Source: Rhododendron vialii (Eukaryota > Streptophyta > Magnoliopsida > Ericales > Ericaceae). From it: a DNA stretch of 64,000 nucleotides. The stretch spans positions 5,168,501-5,232,500 of the forward strand of contig NC_080559.1 of assembly GCF_030253575.1 (NCBI RefSeq). Direction: 5' to 3'. Position 1 is the first letter of the stretch; the number at the start of each line of letters is the position of its first letter. Under the pieces are notes generated by a model. The model saw only the letters and a list, made by a program, of their open reading frames with translations, made no database searches and was not told the DNA's origin. The translations under genes were made by a program, and so were the position numbers. This document shows positions 47,376 through 58,330 of this stretch, piece after piece.

Positions 47376-48616
47376 AAATTCAGGATTCAGAACAATACAC
47401 TACTTCATCCAACACAGTTCACTCATCAACATTTGCCCTTCTGTCAGTTATGTGCAGTGCCCAATATGAATAGCAGATTGAATAGGCAAAACTCAAATAA
47501 TCCAACTTCAGGAACATTCTGCAACATGCTTTGTTCTCGATTATACTTGTCAATTCCAAAACTTAGAGCGATTCGTTGCTAGGTGTTTTCCGCTGCTTAT
47601 ATAGAATTTTGCATGTGAAGTGTATAAGCAAATTGGTTCAATAAAGTTAAACTTACTACCTTATGTTAGGTGTCTTTTTCAACAGAACGAGATACCAAAA
47701 TGTTACATTTAGCTAATTGAGAAAAATAATTTCACAAGTCCGAGCAAGCGAGAGCCCACGCAAAAAAACTTTCATAATGAAAGTTTTGACAAAACTCAGG
47801 ATATAATGCTATACAGAATCTTTTTTGCAACCATTCATGCACCCCGCACCAGCATTTAGGCTTGCTCACCCTTTTTTCTTCTGTAAAGCCTAGTGTTCTG
47901 TTATTGTGTGGAAGGAACCTGAAAGTACACATGCAAAGGTATCTCCAAGGGATGAAATAACAACCAAATTCAATGTATTGTGAAAGTAAAGGGAACCAGA
48001 TTGTCTGTTGGAGTGAAACCTACACCGTTGAATAAGCAAGAATATTTCTTTTGGAGCAGTGAATTACTACTAATTTTACCCCAAAGCAGATGTGAACTAT
48101 AAGAAGAGATTTTTATAATTACTACTAATTATTGTGTTGTGATTTGTGATATTCCCTCAGCCAAAGAAGTTGTTCTTTTCTTGAAAAGTAGATAATTTCA
48201 TTTCAAACGCCTGAAGGCATTACAAGATTTCACCGCAAAGATTTCACCGCAAAATACAGGAATGAAACAAAACTACCGGCATCTCGACGGAAGCAAATGC
48301 ATTAGAAGGCTCAATAACACATGCCGCAAAAGCAGACAAACAACGAGGTCGGGCATATAAATTGAAGTGACCATGAAATAAGAAATTGCCTTTCAGAAAA
48401 GTAAAAAAAGAAAAAAGTAAGTGACCATGAAATCCAATTATAAACATAGTACTAATTGTTATCAGTTAGGGTTGAAGCCTGAAGGGTGGAAGAGACCCCT
48501 GTAACAATTGCAGATAGAGACCAGCCCCATGAATTCCTTCCTAAGCATAATAAACTCCATTTCTGCTGAACAACCGCCCTCTCTCTCTCTCTCTCTCTCT
48601 CTCTAGGGAGTGAATT

Positions 48617-49503
48617 CACATCCAGTGATAAAATGGGTTTCATCCGGTACGGCCATATCTATTTTCATGAAAATAAAATCACACAAATCATCTCCGATAA
48701 TGTATTAATCAGTATTCGATTAATGTTATCTTCAACCAGGTTCATCATCTCGACAATTGCTACGACCTGAACCATTTCGATCATAGAATAATCCAAAATG
48801 ACTTCATGCAAAGAGACGTACACAACATGGGTTTCATCAAGTGCGGCCAAACCTATTTTCATAAAAAAAACTTCACACAGATCATCTCCGATTACGTATC
48901 AATGAGCAATCGATTCACATAATCTCATCTTCGATTTTTCTTCTCAACAAGCTCTAAAATTTGAACAGTTTTGATCATAGAAATAATCCAAAATGAGTTC
49001 ACAATTTACCAATTACAATTTTCTACGGACTTCGCAGGTTCAAATTGAGAAGTACCAAGAGAGTCCGTACGACGTCGTCACTCGTAAACCTCCTGTGTTA
49101 AACACGCGAGGCCACCCCATCGACGTCGTTTTGAACAACCTCGCAACTCTGAAGCGCGAGTTCTTGACCGTCCAGTGATAAAATGGTTTTGATCCAGTAT
49201 GTACAAACCTATTTTCGTAAAAATAAATTCACAAAGATCATCTTCGATTGTGCATTAATCGGTATAATATTCAAACGATTTTCAACGAGGGTTACCTTCT
49301 CGACAAGTTCTACAATTTGGACACTTTCGATCACAGAAAGCATCCGAAATGAGTTCACAATTTACCAATTACAAGTTTCAATCCATACAATGGAAGCTTC
49401 GCAGGTTGAAGATGCGAAGTTTCAATGGAGTCCGGACGACGTCGTTTTGGACAACCTGGCGTCTCTGAAGTGCGAGTTCTTCACCAAATTCGCTCGACTG
49501 TAA
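48617..49503. repeat. Array of three diverged modules, two with exon-like ends
   Basis: Modules begin with AAAATGGGTTTCATCCG-like (about 48,617), ATGGGTTTCATCAAGTG-like (about 48,828) and AAAATGGTTTTGATCCAG-like (about 49,182) sequence. All share CCTATTTTC.T(A)AAAATAAA, a CACA(A/G)ATCATCT block and a TTTCGATCA(C/T)AGAA block. The last two end in related coding-like stretches, DVVLNNLATLKREFLTV and DDVVLDNLASLKCEFFTK. Unit 1 has the equivalent modules at 36,185-36,760, plus the start of the third. Only the coding-like tails look conserved. Function unknown. Confidence 0.6.
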
Positions 49504-51062
49504 GAGAAAAGGCCAAATCAGATTTGTGGGTAAGCTCTTCTCTGGGTTTTCTCTCCCCTTTTATCTCTATGCAAAACTCATTTTCAAGACTGGAAGCTAT
49601 GAAAGTTTCTTCAACTTCTCCAATCTCCAGAGGTTCCTGAGGGATGATGGTTTTGTTGAAGATATGGAATTTTGCATAGAAGTTCATACATGGGTACAAA
49701 TCACAAGCCTCGCTTGCATTTTTTTTCCCCATGGAATTCGTTTCTACAAGCAACATATTGGCTTGTTTCATTAGCTTTCTGGCTTCTGCTATCACCTATT
49801 GGCCATTGGCCAATGGCATGATAAATAGTGCAACCATGTTTTCCCTAGCCTTGTTCTTTAGTGTTAGTTGGACTAGAAATGATTGTATTTTTGCTTATAT
49901 GAAATCCAGTAATATTGGAGATGAAAGGTTTTGAAGAGTAAAGATTTGGAGCATTCATCTTTCAGTGATATAAAAATGGTGATAAATTTGGGATTCTGTT
50001 ACAAGATTTGATGAAGAGCATTGGAGTTGCTCATTCTTCCTAGCAAAAAACAGATTTAAGGATTGGACATGGCCTAATTGGTCCAACTTAACTCTTACAA
50101 GTTACAAGTACCCTCTCCTCTAGTTTCACTGGATGTTTTTTCCATTTCTCCCCTTTCCCGGTGGTAATTTCATTTGCCTTTTCAGACAGTTTCTTTATTT
50201 TTTTCAATGCATTGCTGACAATGGAACATATACAAATGTGGCAACGACAAACAAAACTGTAATTTTAAACTTCAATAGGAAGAGAAACGTTTAGTTGGCG
50301 CCTACAAAAGATAATTTTACTGCATATATCTTTTTACTGCATATATTTGCCTCTTTCCTTTCCTATTCAATAGACCTTCCGTTTCTAAGAACAAGAAATG
50401 TAACATAGCTGAGGTGCAAATTGAACTGGTTTGTGGCTTATGGGTTTGTGGTCTCTTTGGTTTTTGTTACATTAGACGTGAGATTCTTTGGTTCTTTTTC
50501 CTACATTATAGCTTGTGTACTCTGTTGGATTGCTGAGCCGTCCACCAGCATTCTACCATGTAGTAATATGTCTCCTTGAGCAAGATGTCTTTTGGACTCC
50601 TTAATTTCTCAAGCTTGAGCAGAATTCATCTTCATACGAGAACTTGGTTTTCAAGTCATTGTTGTTTCCATATTGGTGAAAGATCGCTATCCTATTTAGA
50701 ATATATCATTATCAATTTTCTGATTCCTATTGTTAGGTAGCAAAATATATTCACATTTTCTAGAACCCTTGTAAATGTAGCTACTCTAGTATCCACTGGT
50801 TTATTGACTCATTTTATCCCAATTTTTAACTAGGCAATTGGCCGAATTGTTTTACTATGAGGTTGTTCTAGGTTGAAACTGATGGAGCAAGACAACTTGT
50901 AGTAATTTTAACTCTCTAACATCGTAACTTTGGCTAAAAAGGAAGAAGAAGAATTGAGCTTCTTTGGTGGTTCTTTGGTTTTCGAGCAAATTTCATTACC
51001 CTCGGCCCTTGGCTAAACATTTTCAGTATTTAGTGCGATGCTCACTCTATAAGTCATTGCAG

Positions 51063-51196
51063 GATGTGTCGGAGAGTGGGGAGGCTGTTAAGTTCAGTTT
51101 TGGAAGGATGAAGATTTGAGGAAGCACAGTGTTGTGAAGATCTCAAACCCCATTTTTCTCGATTGTGTGGAGAGGCCTGTCCCGGGAGGTCTGTAC
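51063..51196 (+). pseudogene. NRPA1 5' exon fragment, unit 2
   Basis: After TTGCAG the frame reads DVSESGEAVKFSF. A one-base loss follows, and then in the next frame DEDLRKHSVVKISNPIFLD and CVERPVPGGLY. This is the N-terminus of RNA polymerase I subunit 1 (family pattern EAVRFSF...EVRKHSFxKxTxPxLxDxxGxPxPGGLYD). The frameshift and the lack of the following CxxC zinc exon show it is dead. Confidence 0.8.
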
Positions 51197-52283
51197 ATAT
51201 GATGTTCCCATCTGTATCTTCGCGTCATTTCAACTTTTAGGACCTTTGGATAGCAGCTGCTGCAATAGAATCTCAGACTATGTAACTAAACTTGACAATG
51301 CTACGAGGGAGTAGCACTATTTTGGCTGGCCTTGTCAAGCATAACTTATATAGAGTACATGGATTCATCAAAATAGATTGAATACTTGGGTAGGACAATT
51401 GTTACTTGGATAAGATGGGGGATACGTGTCCGGTAATGTGTAGAGTCTTTTCAACTTTTAGGACTTTCAGCAGCATGTCCACCCGCACAACAACATCCCC
51501 CAGTTCGTCAAACCTTATATTATTGAGTGATGGTATCAGTTCTGCATTTCTGTTCTTTCGTTTCTATTTTTCAAATGCCATAGTTTTGCTGTATCAGAGG
51601 GAGATTCTGTGGTTTATAATGGCTTCTGGTTTGTTGGAAATGATTTGATGATCTTGTAACATGTGATTGATATGGATTCTCTGAATGTGAAGCTGTAAAT
51701 CATTAGGACAACTTGCAACTGCCCAGGTCATTGTGGTCATACATCTTATTACACCAGTTTATAGCCGTTGCTATTTGACGTTCTCCGTAATCTTCTACAA
51801 CGTTCGTGTTTATATTGCTTACATTTTAGGGCAAGCAGAAGTAAAGTAGTTTGACCTTATTTGGTTTTTATAATGTTGCTAAGCTACACCCACGAACGGC
51901 TTGCAGAATGCACGGTCATCGAAAGCAAAATAAGGGGGTGTGCTCTTTACGATGGTCAAGGGCATTGCTTCATGAATATATCCTCTGCTATCTCCTCCTC
52001 AATATAGAAAGGAGCTCCCGTGTCAAATACTTTCATTCCCACCCTTATACGACGATATGAAGACAAATTAGCTCTAGCTATAGGTAGTACTCGTTTGTCT
52101 CTTGTAAATGCCAGAATCAAACTATTCAATGAAAGAGATGCAAGATCCTTGGATAAAAGAAGCTTTAGAAAGGCAAGATCGAAGCTTTATATTGTAGGAT
52201 TTCCAACTTTCCTTGGTTTTATAGTTAATACTTCTCGGTTGTCATTTTGTTCAGTTTAATGACCCTTTCTATTTTCGTTCCAG

Positions 52284-52562
52284 ATCAAGGTTGAATATTG
52301 TGCTTTGCAAATGGAACTCATAGCTAAGGTACTGTTGACATTGTTGGAGCCAAAAGGTTGGATTCATTCTCACCAAGCTAATCAATCGATCCAGAGGTTA
52401 GTGATGGTACCCTTGTGTCTTGTTCTACTGCTCATTCTGGTGCAGAGATTTTACAACTCAGAGAATTGGAATCATGGCTGGACCTCTCTCCAGTTTACTG
52501 AAGCAATGTTTGTCCTGAATAAACTTCTAAAGCTAAAAACTAACGAGTGCAAGAACTGCAAG
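52284..52562 (+). pseudogene. NRPA1 second fragment, unit 2
   Basis: Same exon as 44,025-44,297: VEYCALQMELIAK, then small insertions, LEPKGWIHSH in the shifted frame, and finally RFYNSENWNHGWTSLQFTEA...CKNCK before a GTAAAA donor. It has indels that unit 1 lacks, so the two copies have decayed separately. Confidence 0.75.
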
Positions 52563-52574
52563 GTAAAAAAATCC

Positions 52575-52858
52575 TAAGAGCATCTTCAACCTAGACTTCA
52601 AATTTGGGAATGTCAATTTTTTTTTCTTGGGCTTATGCGACAAAATTTGACATCTTTAAAATGTACACTCCAACCACCATGTCAAATTTACTAGTTTAGG
52701 AAGTTTTAACCGGTAAAGAAATCAAAGAAAATTTGACGTGAGAGAGATATCAAATGACACCTAGACAATTGGCATCTTGGTTAGAATTGATTCAAATGCC
52801 GATTCATCCACTTGGCATGCCATTTCAAACTTCACGTCTGGCTTGGAGATGCTTAGAC
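52575..52858. mobile_element. Tourist-like (PIF/Harbinger) MITE, copy 1
   Basis: Left end TAAGAGCATCTTCAACC, inverted right end TAAGCATCTCCAAGCC. The interior is rich in TTTGACAT and CAAATTTG motifs. Probable 3-bp TWA target (TAA left, TTA right). It sits at the left edge of a larger insertion missing from unit 1. Confidence 0.65.
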
Positions 52859-55186
52859 CAAGTTTGAGAGGAGGATTATCTCAGTTTTGATATTATGCTT
52901 GTTGCAATTCTTTTTAGTACCAGTTGTTATTGTCCTTGCCTTGTTCTGCTTAATTGTTTTTGTTTGGTTTGTACTGGTTGAACTTTGTAGCTTTGACCTT
53001 AAGTTTATCAATGTGATAATTTACTTTTTCTAAAAGGGAAAGATATGGAGTCACTAGCAAATATAGTCAGTCACTTGAGTGCATGAAAACTACAGTATAT
53101 CTCAAAATCTATATTTTGGGCATGAGTCTTAACTGATACTGATCTATCAAAACTAAGTTCGGAAATGCGCACTTTGTACTCAACAACAAACATTACACAG
53201 GCACGAGACACAGTGCGTGCACGGATGTGATGCGGCATACATTGCCTAAGGTTTGTGATCTTCTAGTATTTGAATTGAATCAGCTTATCATTTCTGCCAG
53301 ACTCAGTGCAGTACTCTTTATACTAGTATGAGACATTCAAGTTTCCCTTTTCTTTTTTACTACTACTACATTTTGTTGAATGCCAAGTTCTAACCTTGGT
53401 TTCTGACGTCTAGCATTTTTGAATAGAAGGGGGTAAAAACAGCGGTACATATGGGATTAGTTCTTCAGAATTAGTTGAGGTATGTGTAATGAGACCTAGA
53501 CATCTTAGTTACAGGGGGAAAAAATCCTAACAGTTTTGGAGACTGACGATGGCTTCCTTCCTTCGGAGAATGGAAGGGACAAGCAATGAAGCCACTATCA
53601 AAAGTACTATGCAAACGCCAATGGACCACAATTTCACATAACTCGGACAGAAATCAAAACACCAACCACTTGCATTGGATGCGACAAACTGGCCCCAAGT
53701 AGGTCCGGTTGGTTGGTGATTTTACTCCTCTCACAATTGATTTGGGTTAGTTAGATTCATGGGGTTAGGATGCAAGAAAAAAGAAAATTCTCCTGACTCT
53801 CTTGGTTCCGGCATGGACGGTCTAACTTTGGCCAGACCGAAGAGGGATTTAGTTGAGACGCGCGCATAAACTAGCCGGAACATCCCGTCGGGAAAAAGGA
53901 AAAAGAGAGATACGACAAACTGGTCAGCAAAGAAGTCTTGGTTACCAGGAGACAACGACATCTTCTTGAGTTGATCATTTCGTGCAAGCAAAAGACAAGT
54001 GAAATGGGCATGACGAAATCCAATCCAAAGACAAAAATAAAAAATGAACCACCCTTTAAATAAAGAAACCAAATTGTTTTTCGAAAACACTATAGTCACC
54101 GACCGGGAGGGTCGGTGACCGGCCACCGATCCTATGTGGGGTCCACTCCGGACCCCGCACGAATGATCCGAGCCGTTCAATAATTTTAAAAAAAAAACCG
54201 AGTGGGCTACGTGTGAAATAAGCTCAATCCGATGTGTGTATGTGCTCGATCCGAGTTGTTCCAAAATCAGATGATCCGAGCCGTTCAAAAATGAAAGTTT
54301 GGAACGAGCACGTACACACATCGGATTGAGCTTATTTCTCACGTAGCCCACTCGGTTTTTTTTTTTAAAAATTATTGAGCTGCTCGGATCATTCGTGCGG
54401 GGCCCGGAGTGGACCCCACATGCAGTCGGTAGCCGGTCAATGACCCCAAAGTCGGTGACTGTAGCACTGCTGATTGTTTTTTTTCAAGCGATTTCGACTC
54501 GAATACAGAATCAGAAGCCTGGGGATGATTCATAATAGTACTACATAACACAACTTGCATATATTTAAAATAGACATGCAGTGGAAGCTCCAGAGTCCAG
54601 ATTTAGGCCGATTCGGGTTCTGTCCACCTCGATGAAAAATCATTCGTTTCTGTAAAACCAAGGTCCGATTCGGGTTTTTTTTTTTTTTTTTTTCAACGTA
54701 GATGTCTTTCGAAATAAGATCGTTTGATATACAATAATTTGAAAGGGGTAATAGGCTTCCTTAGGAAAGGGACTAGCCATGAATCCACTATCAAAGCAAT
54801 AGACCCTTGACCCTCAAAGAAATCAATTGTCTTTTCAAGCGTTTTATTATAGACTCTTAGAGTCGATTCTAGAAAAGTTCCGTAACATCAACGAAATTGC
54901 ACATACCCGGATACAGGTGTGTCCAGAGGTCGTCCGTGAATCTCATGAGGCAAATATAGAGTCCAAACGGATCCGACAATGTCTCCGGATCTGTAACCAT
55001 TGGTCTAAATCCGTAACATGTTTGTTTCATATAATTCATACTTCATACTATATGCAAGTTGCATCTACTTATTTTTAAAGGGAAAGTAAAGTTTCAAACA
55101 GTACTTGTTTTCTATTTCTCCATTTCTTACAGCTGACACGATCAAATAAACAAAAGCAAAAGGAAAGAAAATATAAATAATCATCC
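52579..55186. other. 2.6-kb insertion specific to unit 2
   Basis: Unit 1 reads ATCCTAAGATGAACC at 44,308-44,322. In unit 2 that sequence is split: ATCCTAAG at about 52,571-52,578 and AAGATGAACC at about 55,187. Inside are a Tourist-like MITE, a foldback element and about 1.9 kb with no recognised gene. Two stretches (about 53,586 and 54,778) share AATGAAGCCACTATCAAA-like sequence. The insertion may be composite. Confidence 0.65.
54090..54464. mobile_element. Long foldback (hairpin) MITE, family C, copy 2
   Basis: About 375 bp, imperfectly palindromic end to end. The outer arms start TATAGTCACCGACC and, inverted, CTACAGTCACCGAC. GTGGGGTCCACTCCGG, ATCCGAGCCGTTCAA and AAAAAACCGAGTGGGCTACG are mirrored on the other side. 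The CCGAGCCGT and AAAAACCGAG blocks link it to the element at 3,526-3,870. Confidence 0.7.
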
Positions 55187-55295
55187 AAGATGAACCATAT
55201 GGACACACATAAAATCAAGCTGCTGGTTAATTTACTATGGGAACTTTGAAGCTCCAATTTTAAGTCCTTTTTGGTTCTTTTTCGGGGCTTACTTA

Positions 55296-55659
55296 GAGCA
55301 TCTCCAACCTTTGACTTCAAATTGGAGATGTCAATTTTTTTTTAAGGCTGATATGGCATTTTGGCATCTCCAATTTGACATCAAAACCTCATCTCCAATC
55401 CTTAATGTCAAATTCTATTTATTTGATATCAAATTATCATTTTCCAACCCTTATGTCAAAATACAAATAGTCATTTTTTGAAATTTGGCATGCAAGATAT
55501 ACATAATCAAAATTGGCATGCTTCCTCCCCCTTTCATCTATGTCTTAAGCCACGTATGATTTGGCCTAAAAAAAGCATTTGGGTTGGTTTGTCAATTAGT
55601 GTGAAATATTACAGTTACAAACTTCACATCAAATTTGAGATCTTCCGTTGGAGATGCTC
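55296..55659. mobile_element. Tourist-like (PIF/Harbinger) MITE, copy 2
   Basis: 364 bp with termini GAGCATCTCCAAC (inverted at the right end as GTTGGAGATGCTC), flanked by TTA on both sides (55,293-55,295 and 55,660-55,662). Unit 1 has the empty site (GGCTTACTTTGATGG near 44,412). Confidence 0.9.
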
Positions 55660-56149
55660 TTAGATGGTTAAAAACGTCAACATTTTAAAACTATCGAGAA
55701 TATATTTTTGATCCAAACTATCGAGAATATCAATCACATCAAAATCAAGTTAATCAAATGTCAATTTATATGGTTTCGGAACATATTTAAAGTACATGAA
55801 ATAAACCAGCTCTATCTATTCCAGTGCAGCGTTGCAATTTTTTTTTCTTATTCAACACAAATACAGTTCGAATCACATCAATCGATATGATGTTAGCGTA
55901 ACTTTTAGCACGGTACTGAACAATTTCGATCATCGAGATGAGTACGAAAAAATGAGTACGAAAAAAAGCCACCAGACTATACCACATCTACAATTGTACT
56001 ATATTCTTGTGATTCTAGACTTTATCATCATTGACAAAAAAAAAGTGGACCTTCAATTAAACTAGACCATGTTCCCTTCCATGGCAACTCTCTAACTCCA
56101 CAACAGAGCAAAAAAACACACCAATGTGGACAAAACAAAACAAGACCAA

Positions 56150-56292
56150 GCCACCCCTTGCCAGGGGTGCCGAACGGCATCCGGACATTCATTTCGGCAC
56201 GAACAGTTAAAATTGGATTTAAGCGCAAACCGTCCATTATAGAGATGAATAGCTGGATCGACTGCTCGGCACCGCAGAAGGGCCCCATCCCC
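56150..56292. mobile_element. Small inverted-repeat element shared by both units
   Basis: CAGGGGTGCCGAACGGCATCC at the left and CTGCTCGGCACC at the right form imperfect inverted repeats. The equivalent in unit 1 is about 44,860-45,020 (GTGCCGAGCGGCATCC ... CTGCTCAGCAC). Presence in both units places it before the duplication. Confidence 0.45.
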
Positions 56293-56320
56293 AAAATATT
56301 CATCAGAAATGCAGAAAAAA

Positions 56321-58108
56321 TTAACACCAAGATGAAACAGTAAGCAGTGGAACTTTGTTCCAGGCCAGAGACAGAAACCCAGGCTCCGACAGAACCAACG
56401 AAAACAACGGGCTGTAATCATAATGCCACAGCAGTATCTCCGCCTGGCTCTGCGCGTAATGGCTGATCGGAACCGACTCGAAGCCGGCGCTCTCCATCAA
56501 AACCTTCCACTGCTCCCTGTCCTCCGTGCGCTCCCTCCTCCTCCCAGCTCCCGGCCCGACCACCGCGGTGATGCGGCGGCCGAGGAGCAGCCTCTCCACC
56601 TGCTCCCTCTCCGGCGAGTCCCCGCTCAGGTTCGGCCCGATCGACTCGAATACCGCCGAGTAGTAAACCAGCGCGTTCTTCACCCGGTTTGCGAATCCCA
56701 CCCGGTTCAGACTCGCCTCGTACTCGCCCAGCGTCACGATCGTCGGGTTCAGCGACTTAGCCAACCCAAGGGCGGTCTCGACCCCGACCTCGGGTTCGTC
56801 AAGCAGGTTATAAAGTTGGAGCATGAAATTCACAGCTAAAACCTCATCCGGGTCCACCCGGAAATTCGACCCGTTCAGCTCCTGGATCGGTGTTAAAACC
56901 GGTTCGAACTCGAAGTTTAGACCCAGTAGCTTGGCGAAGTCGCTGAGGCGTTTTCCGGTGGCGTGTAAAGCCGCTGACGGTGACTTACCCAGGATTTTGG
57001 CCGGAATACCCGAGATCCGGATCAAATCGGGTTTTCCGTCGGGTCGGGTCGCTAGGGCTTGGAGCAAGGCCGACCACTGAACGCCCTGAACGATGCCGAA
57101 ATCGACGATGTGGATCTTTTTCGCCGTCTGGGTCGACTCGAGTATGGCTTGGTTAGCCGTCAAGTGAGCGAATTTGGAGTAAGGGCAGGCGTCGTTCAAC
57201 ACTTTGTAACAGAGCGTGAGTTCCTCCTCCGACGTGGACGGAGTCGTTGCCGGTTCGGAGATTTTTTTGGGCATTTTGAGAATTTCCTTTTTTTCGTCTT
57301 CGCCGGAGCTCTCCGCGTCTGATAATCTATTGTGGAGAGCTTCGGCGAAATAGTAAACGACTCGTTCGTTCGGACCTCCGCGTCTGTTCACGGATTCTCT
57401 AAGCGTACCCAGAGATTTGGAAGCTTTTTCAGGGTCTGAGTCGACGAGTTGTGCGCATTCGAGTAGAGCCGTGAACAGGGGCGTTGATGAGTGCCGTGAA
57501 CTCGAGGAGGAGGCGGCGGCGGCGGCGACAACAACGTCGTTCTTCGGCTTTTGAGGGGAAGACGGAACCCACGGGATGGTGGACTCGGGAAAGATGACTC
57601 GGTTGAGATCAGACGGCGGCGGCGGGGGAGGAGGAGACGAAGCGATGCTGAGTCGACTCTGGCAAGCGGAGAACGGATCGGAGCTGTAGAGACTGAAATC
57701 GCTCGAATCGCCACCGATCAAGCTCTCCATCCACTCGTCCGAGTCGTACTCCCCGCCGGATCCGCCGCCGCTACCGACGTAATCGGAGAACCTAAAACCC
57801 ACGGCGGCGGCGGAGTGGTGGTGGTGGTGGTCCAAGGCGGGAAAATGGAACCCGGAAACCGGGTCGGGGCCGTCCGCCGCTCCGTCGTGAAACGGGTCTG
57901 GCAGCCCGTACGGCAGGGCGGCGGGGGCATTGGCGGTGGTCCACGGGTTAAGGCAGAACGGGTTCAGACCCGTCACTGCCGCGGGTTGCTGGTGGTGTTG
58001 CTCGTGTTGCTGGTGGTGGTGGTGCTGTTGCTCTTGCTGCTGCTTTTGTTTTATCACTTGTTGAGCGATGGCCATGAGGTTCCCGCTGTCTGTGCACATG
58101 TACGCCAT
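56321..58108 (-). CDS. SCL4: GRAS-domain transcription regulator, SCL4/SCL7 type
   Basis: A nuclear transcription regulator of the GRAS family. Intronless; 595 residues from [20 protein letters not shown], the conserved start of SCL4/SCL7 proteins. An in-frame ATG 12 codons upstream (58,144) is less likely. The N-terminus is low-complexity (Q/H runs, then [24 protein letters not shown]), followed by serine/proline-rich [10 protein letters not shown]. The GRAS domain runs from about 215 to the end. It has [16 protein letters not shown] (LHR I), [31 protein letters not shown] (VHIID), [18 protein letters not shown], the [20 protein letters not shown] block (PFYRE region) and the SAW end [15 protein letters not shown]. 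It looks intact. Its 3' third is duplicated as the fragment at 45,031-45,412. The gene may equally be called SCL7. Confidence 0.93.
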   Translation of the reverse strand: MAYMCTDSGNLMAIAQQVIKQKQQQEQQHHHHQQHEQHHQQPAAVTGLNPFCLNPWTTANAPAALPYGLPDPFHDGAADGPDPVSGFHFPALDHHHHHSAAAVGFRFSDYVGSGGGSGGEYDSDEWMESLIGGDSSDFSLYSSDPFSACQSRLSIASSPPPPPPPSDLNRVIFPESTIPWVPSSPQKPKNDVVVAAAAASSSSSRHSSTPLFTALLECAQLVDSDPEKASKSLGTLRESVNRRGGPNERVVYYFAEALHNRLSDAESSGEDEKKEILKMPKKISEPATTPSTSEEELTLCYKVLNDACPYSKFAHLTANQAILESTQTAKKIHIVDFGIVQGVQWSALLQALATRPDGKPDLIRISGIPAKILGKSPSAALHATGKRLSDFAKLLGLNFEFEPVLTPIQELNGSNFRVDPDEVLAVNFMLQLYNLLDEPEVGVETALGLAKSLNPTIVTLGEYEASLNRVGFANRVKNALVYYSAVFESIGPNLSGDSPEREQVERLLLGRRITAVVGPGAGRRRERTEDREQWKVLMESAGFESVPISHYAQSQAEILLWHYDYSPLFSLVLSEPGFLSLAWNKVPLLTVSSWC

Positions 58109-58330
58109 TCTCCGGCCAAATCTCGTCGGTGAGGGTCCAATCACATCACCGGAGTTGATAGAGTGAGTGAGCTGAGCTCTCGGCTGATGTAGAGAGAGAG
58201 AGTGAGAAGGGGAAGTTCGTGGAGTGGGAGTGGAGGATTTATTAAAGAAGGAAAGCTCTCTCAGCCGCAGGAGGAGGAGGAGGAGGAGGATGTATGATTA
58301 AAGTGTCAAGTGGGAAAGGAAATGGGCTAG
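58109..58330 (-). promoter_or_regulatory. SCL4/7-like leader and proximal promoter
   Basis: Contains a GA-rich stretch (AGAGAGAGAGTGAGAAGG, about 58,192-58,209) and a (GGA)7 run at about 58,269-58,290 (CT-rich in the transcript sense), typical of plant core promoters and 5'UTRs. No convincing TATA box. Confidence 0.4.

Larger units (their letters stand above)
45413..56767. repeat. Tandem segmental duplication, unit 2
   Basis: Begins with the same GGATCCTCCTGTTAGTG as unit 1 and runs into the intact GRAS gene, where the matching breakpoint is GCCAACCC (56,760-56,767, minus-strand gene). Unit-2-specific insertions: 52,579-55,186 (2.6 kb) and the MITE 55,296-55,659. By eye the two units differ at several percent of positions. 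Confidence 0.88.

Noticed and set aside
51851-52259. Coding-like stretch between the NRPA1 fragments (also 43,654-43,920)
   Set aside because: It is kept in both units and one frame stays open for about 40 codons, but I could not assign it to NRPA1 or any family, and both copies have stops. Not enough to call a gene.
33603-56767. Novel multi-gene system in the repeated region
   Set aside because: The repeated parts are explained by a tandem duplication carrying gene fossils and transposons; no intact gene set is repeated.
57551-58132. 193-codon arginine/glycine/valine-rich frame antisense to the GRAS gene
   Set aside because: Mirror of the GC-rich, low-complexity N-terminus of the GRAS protein.
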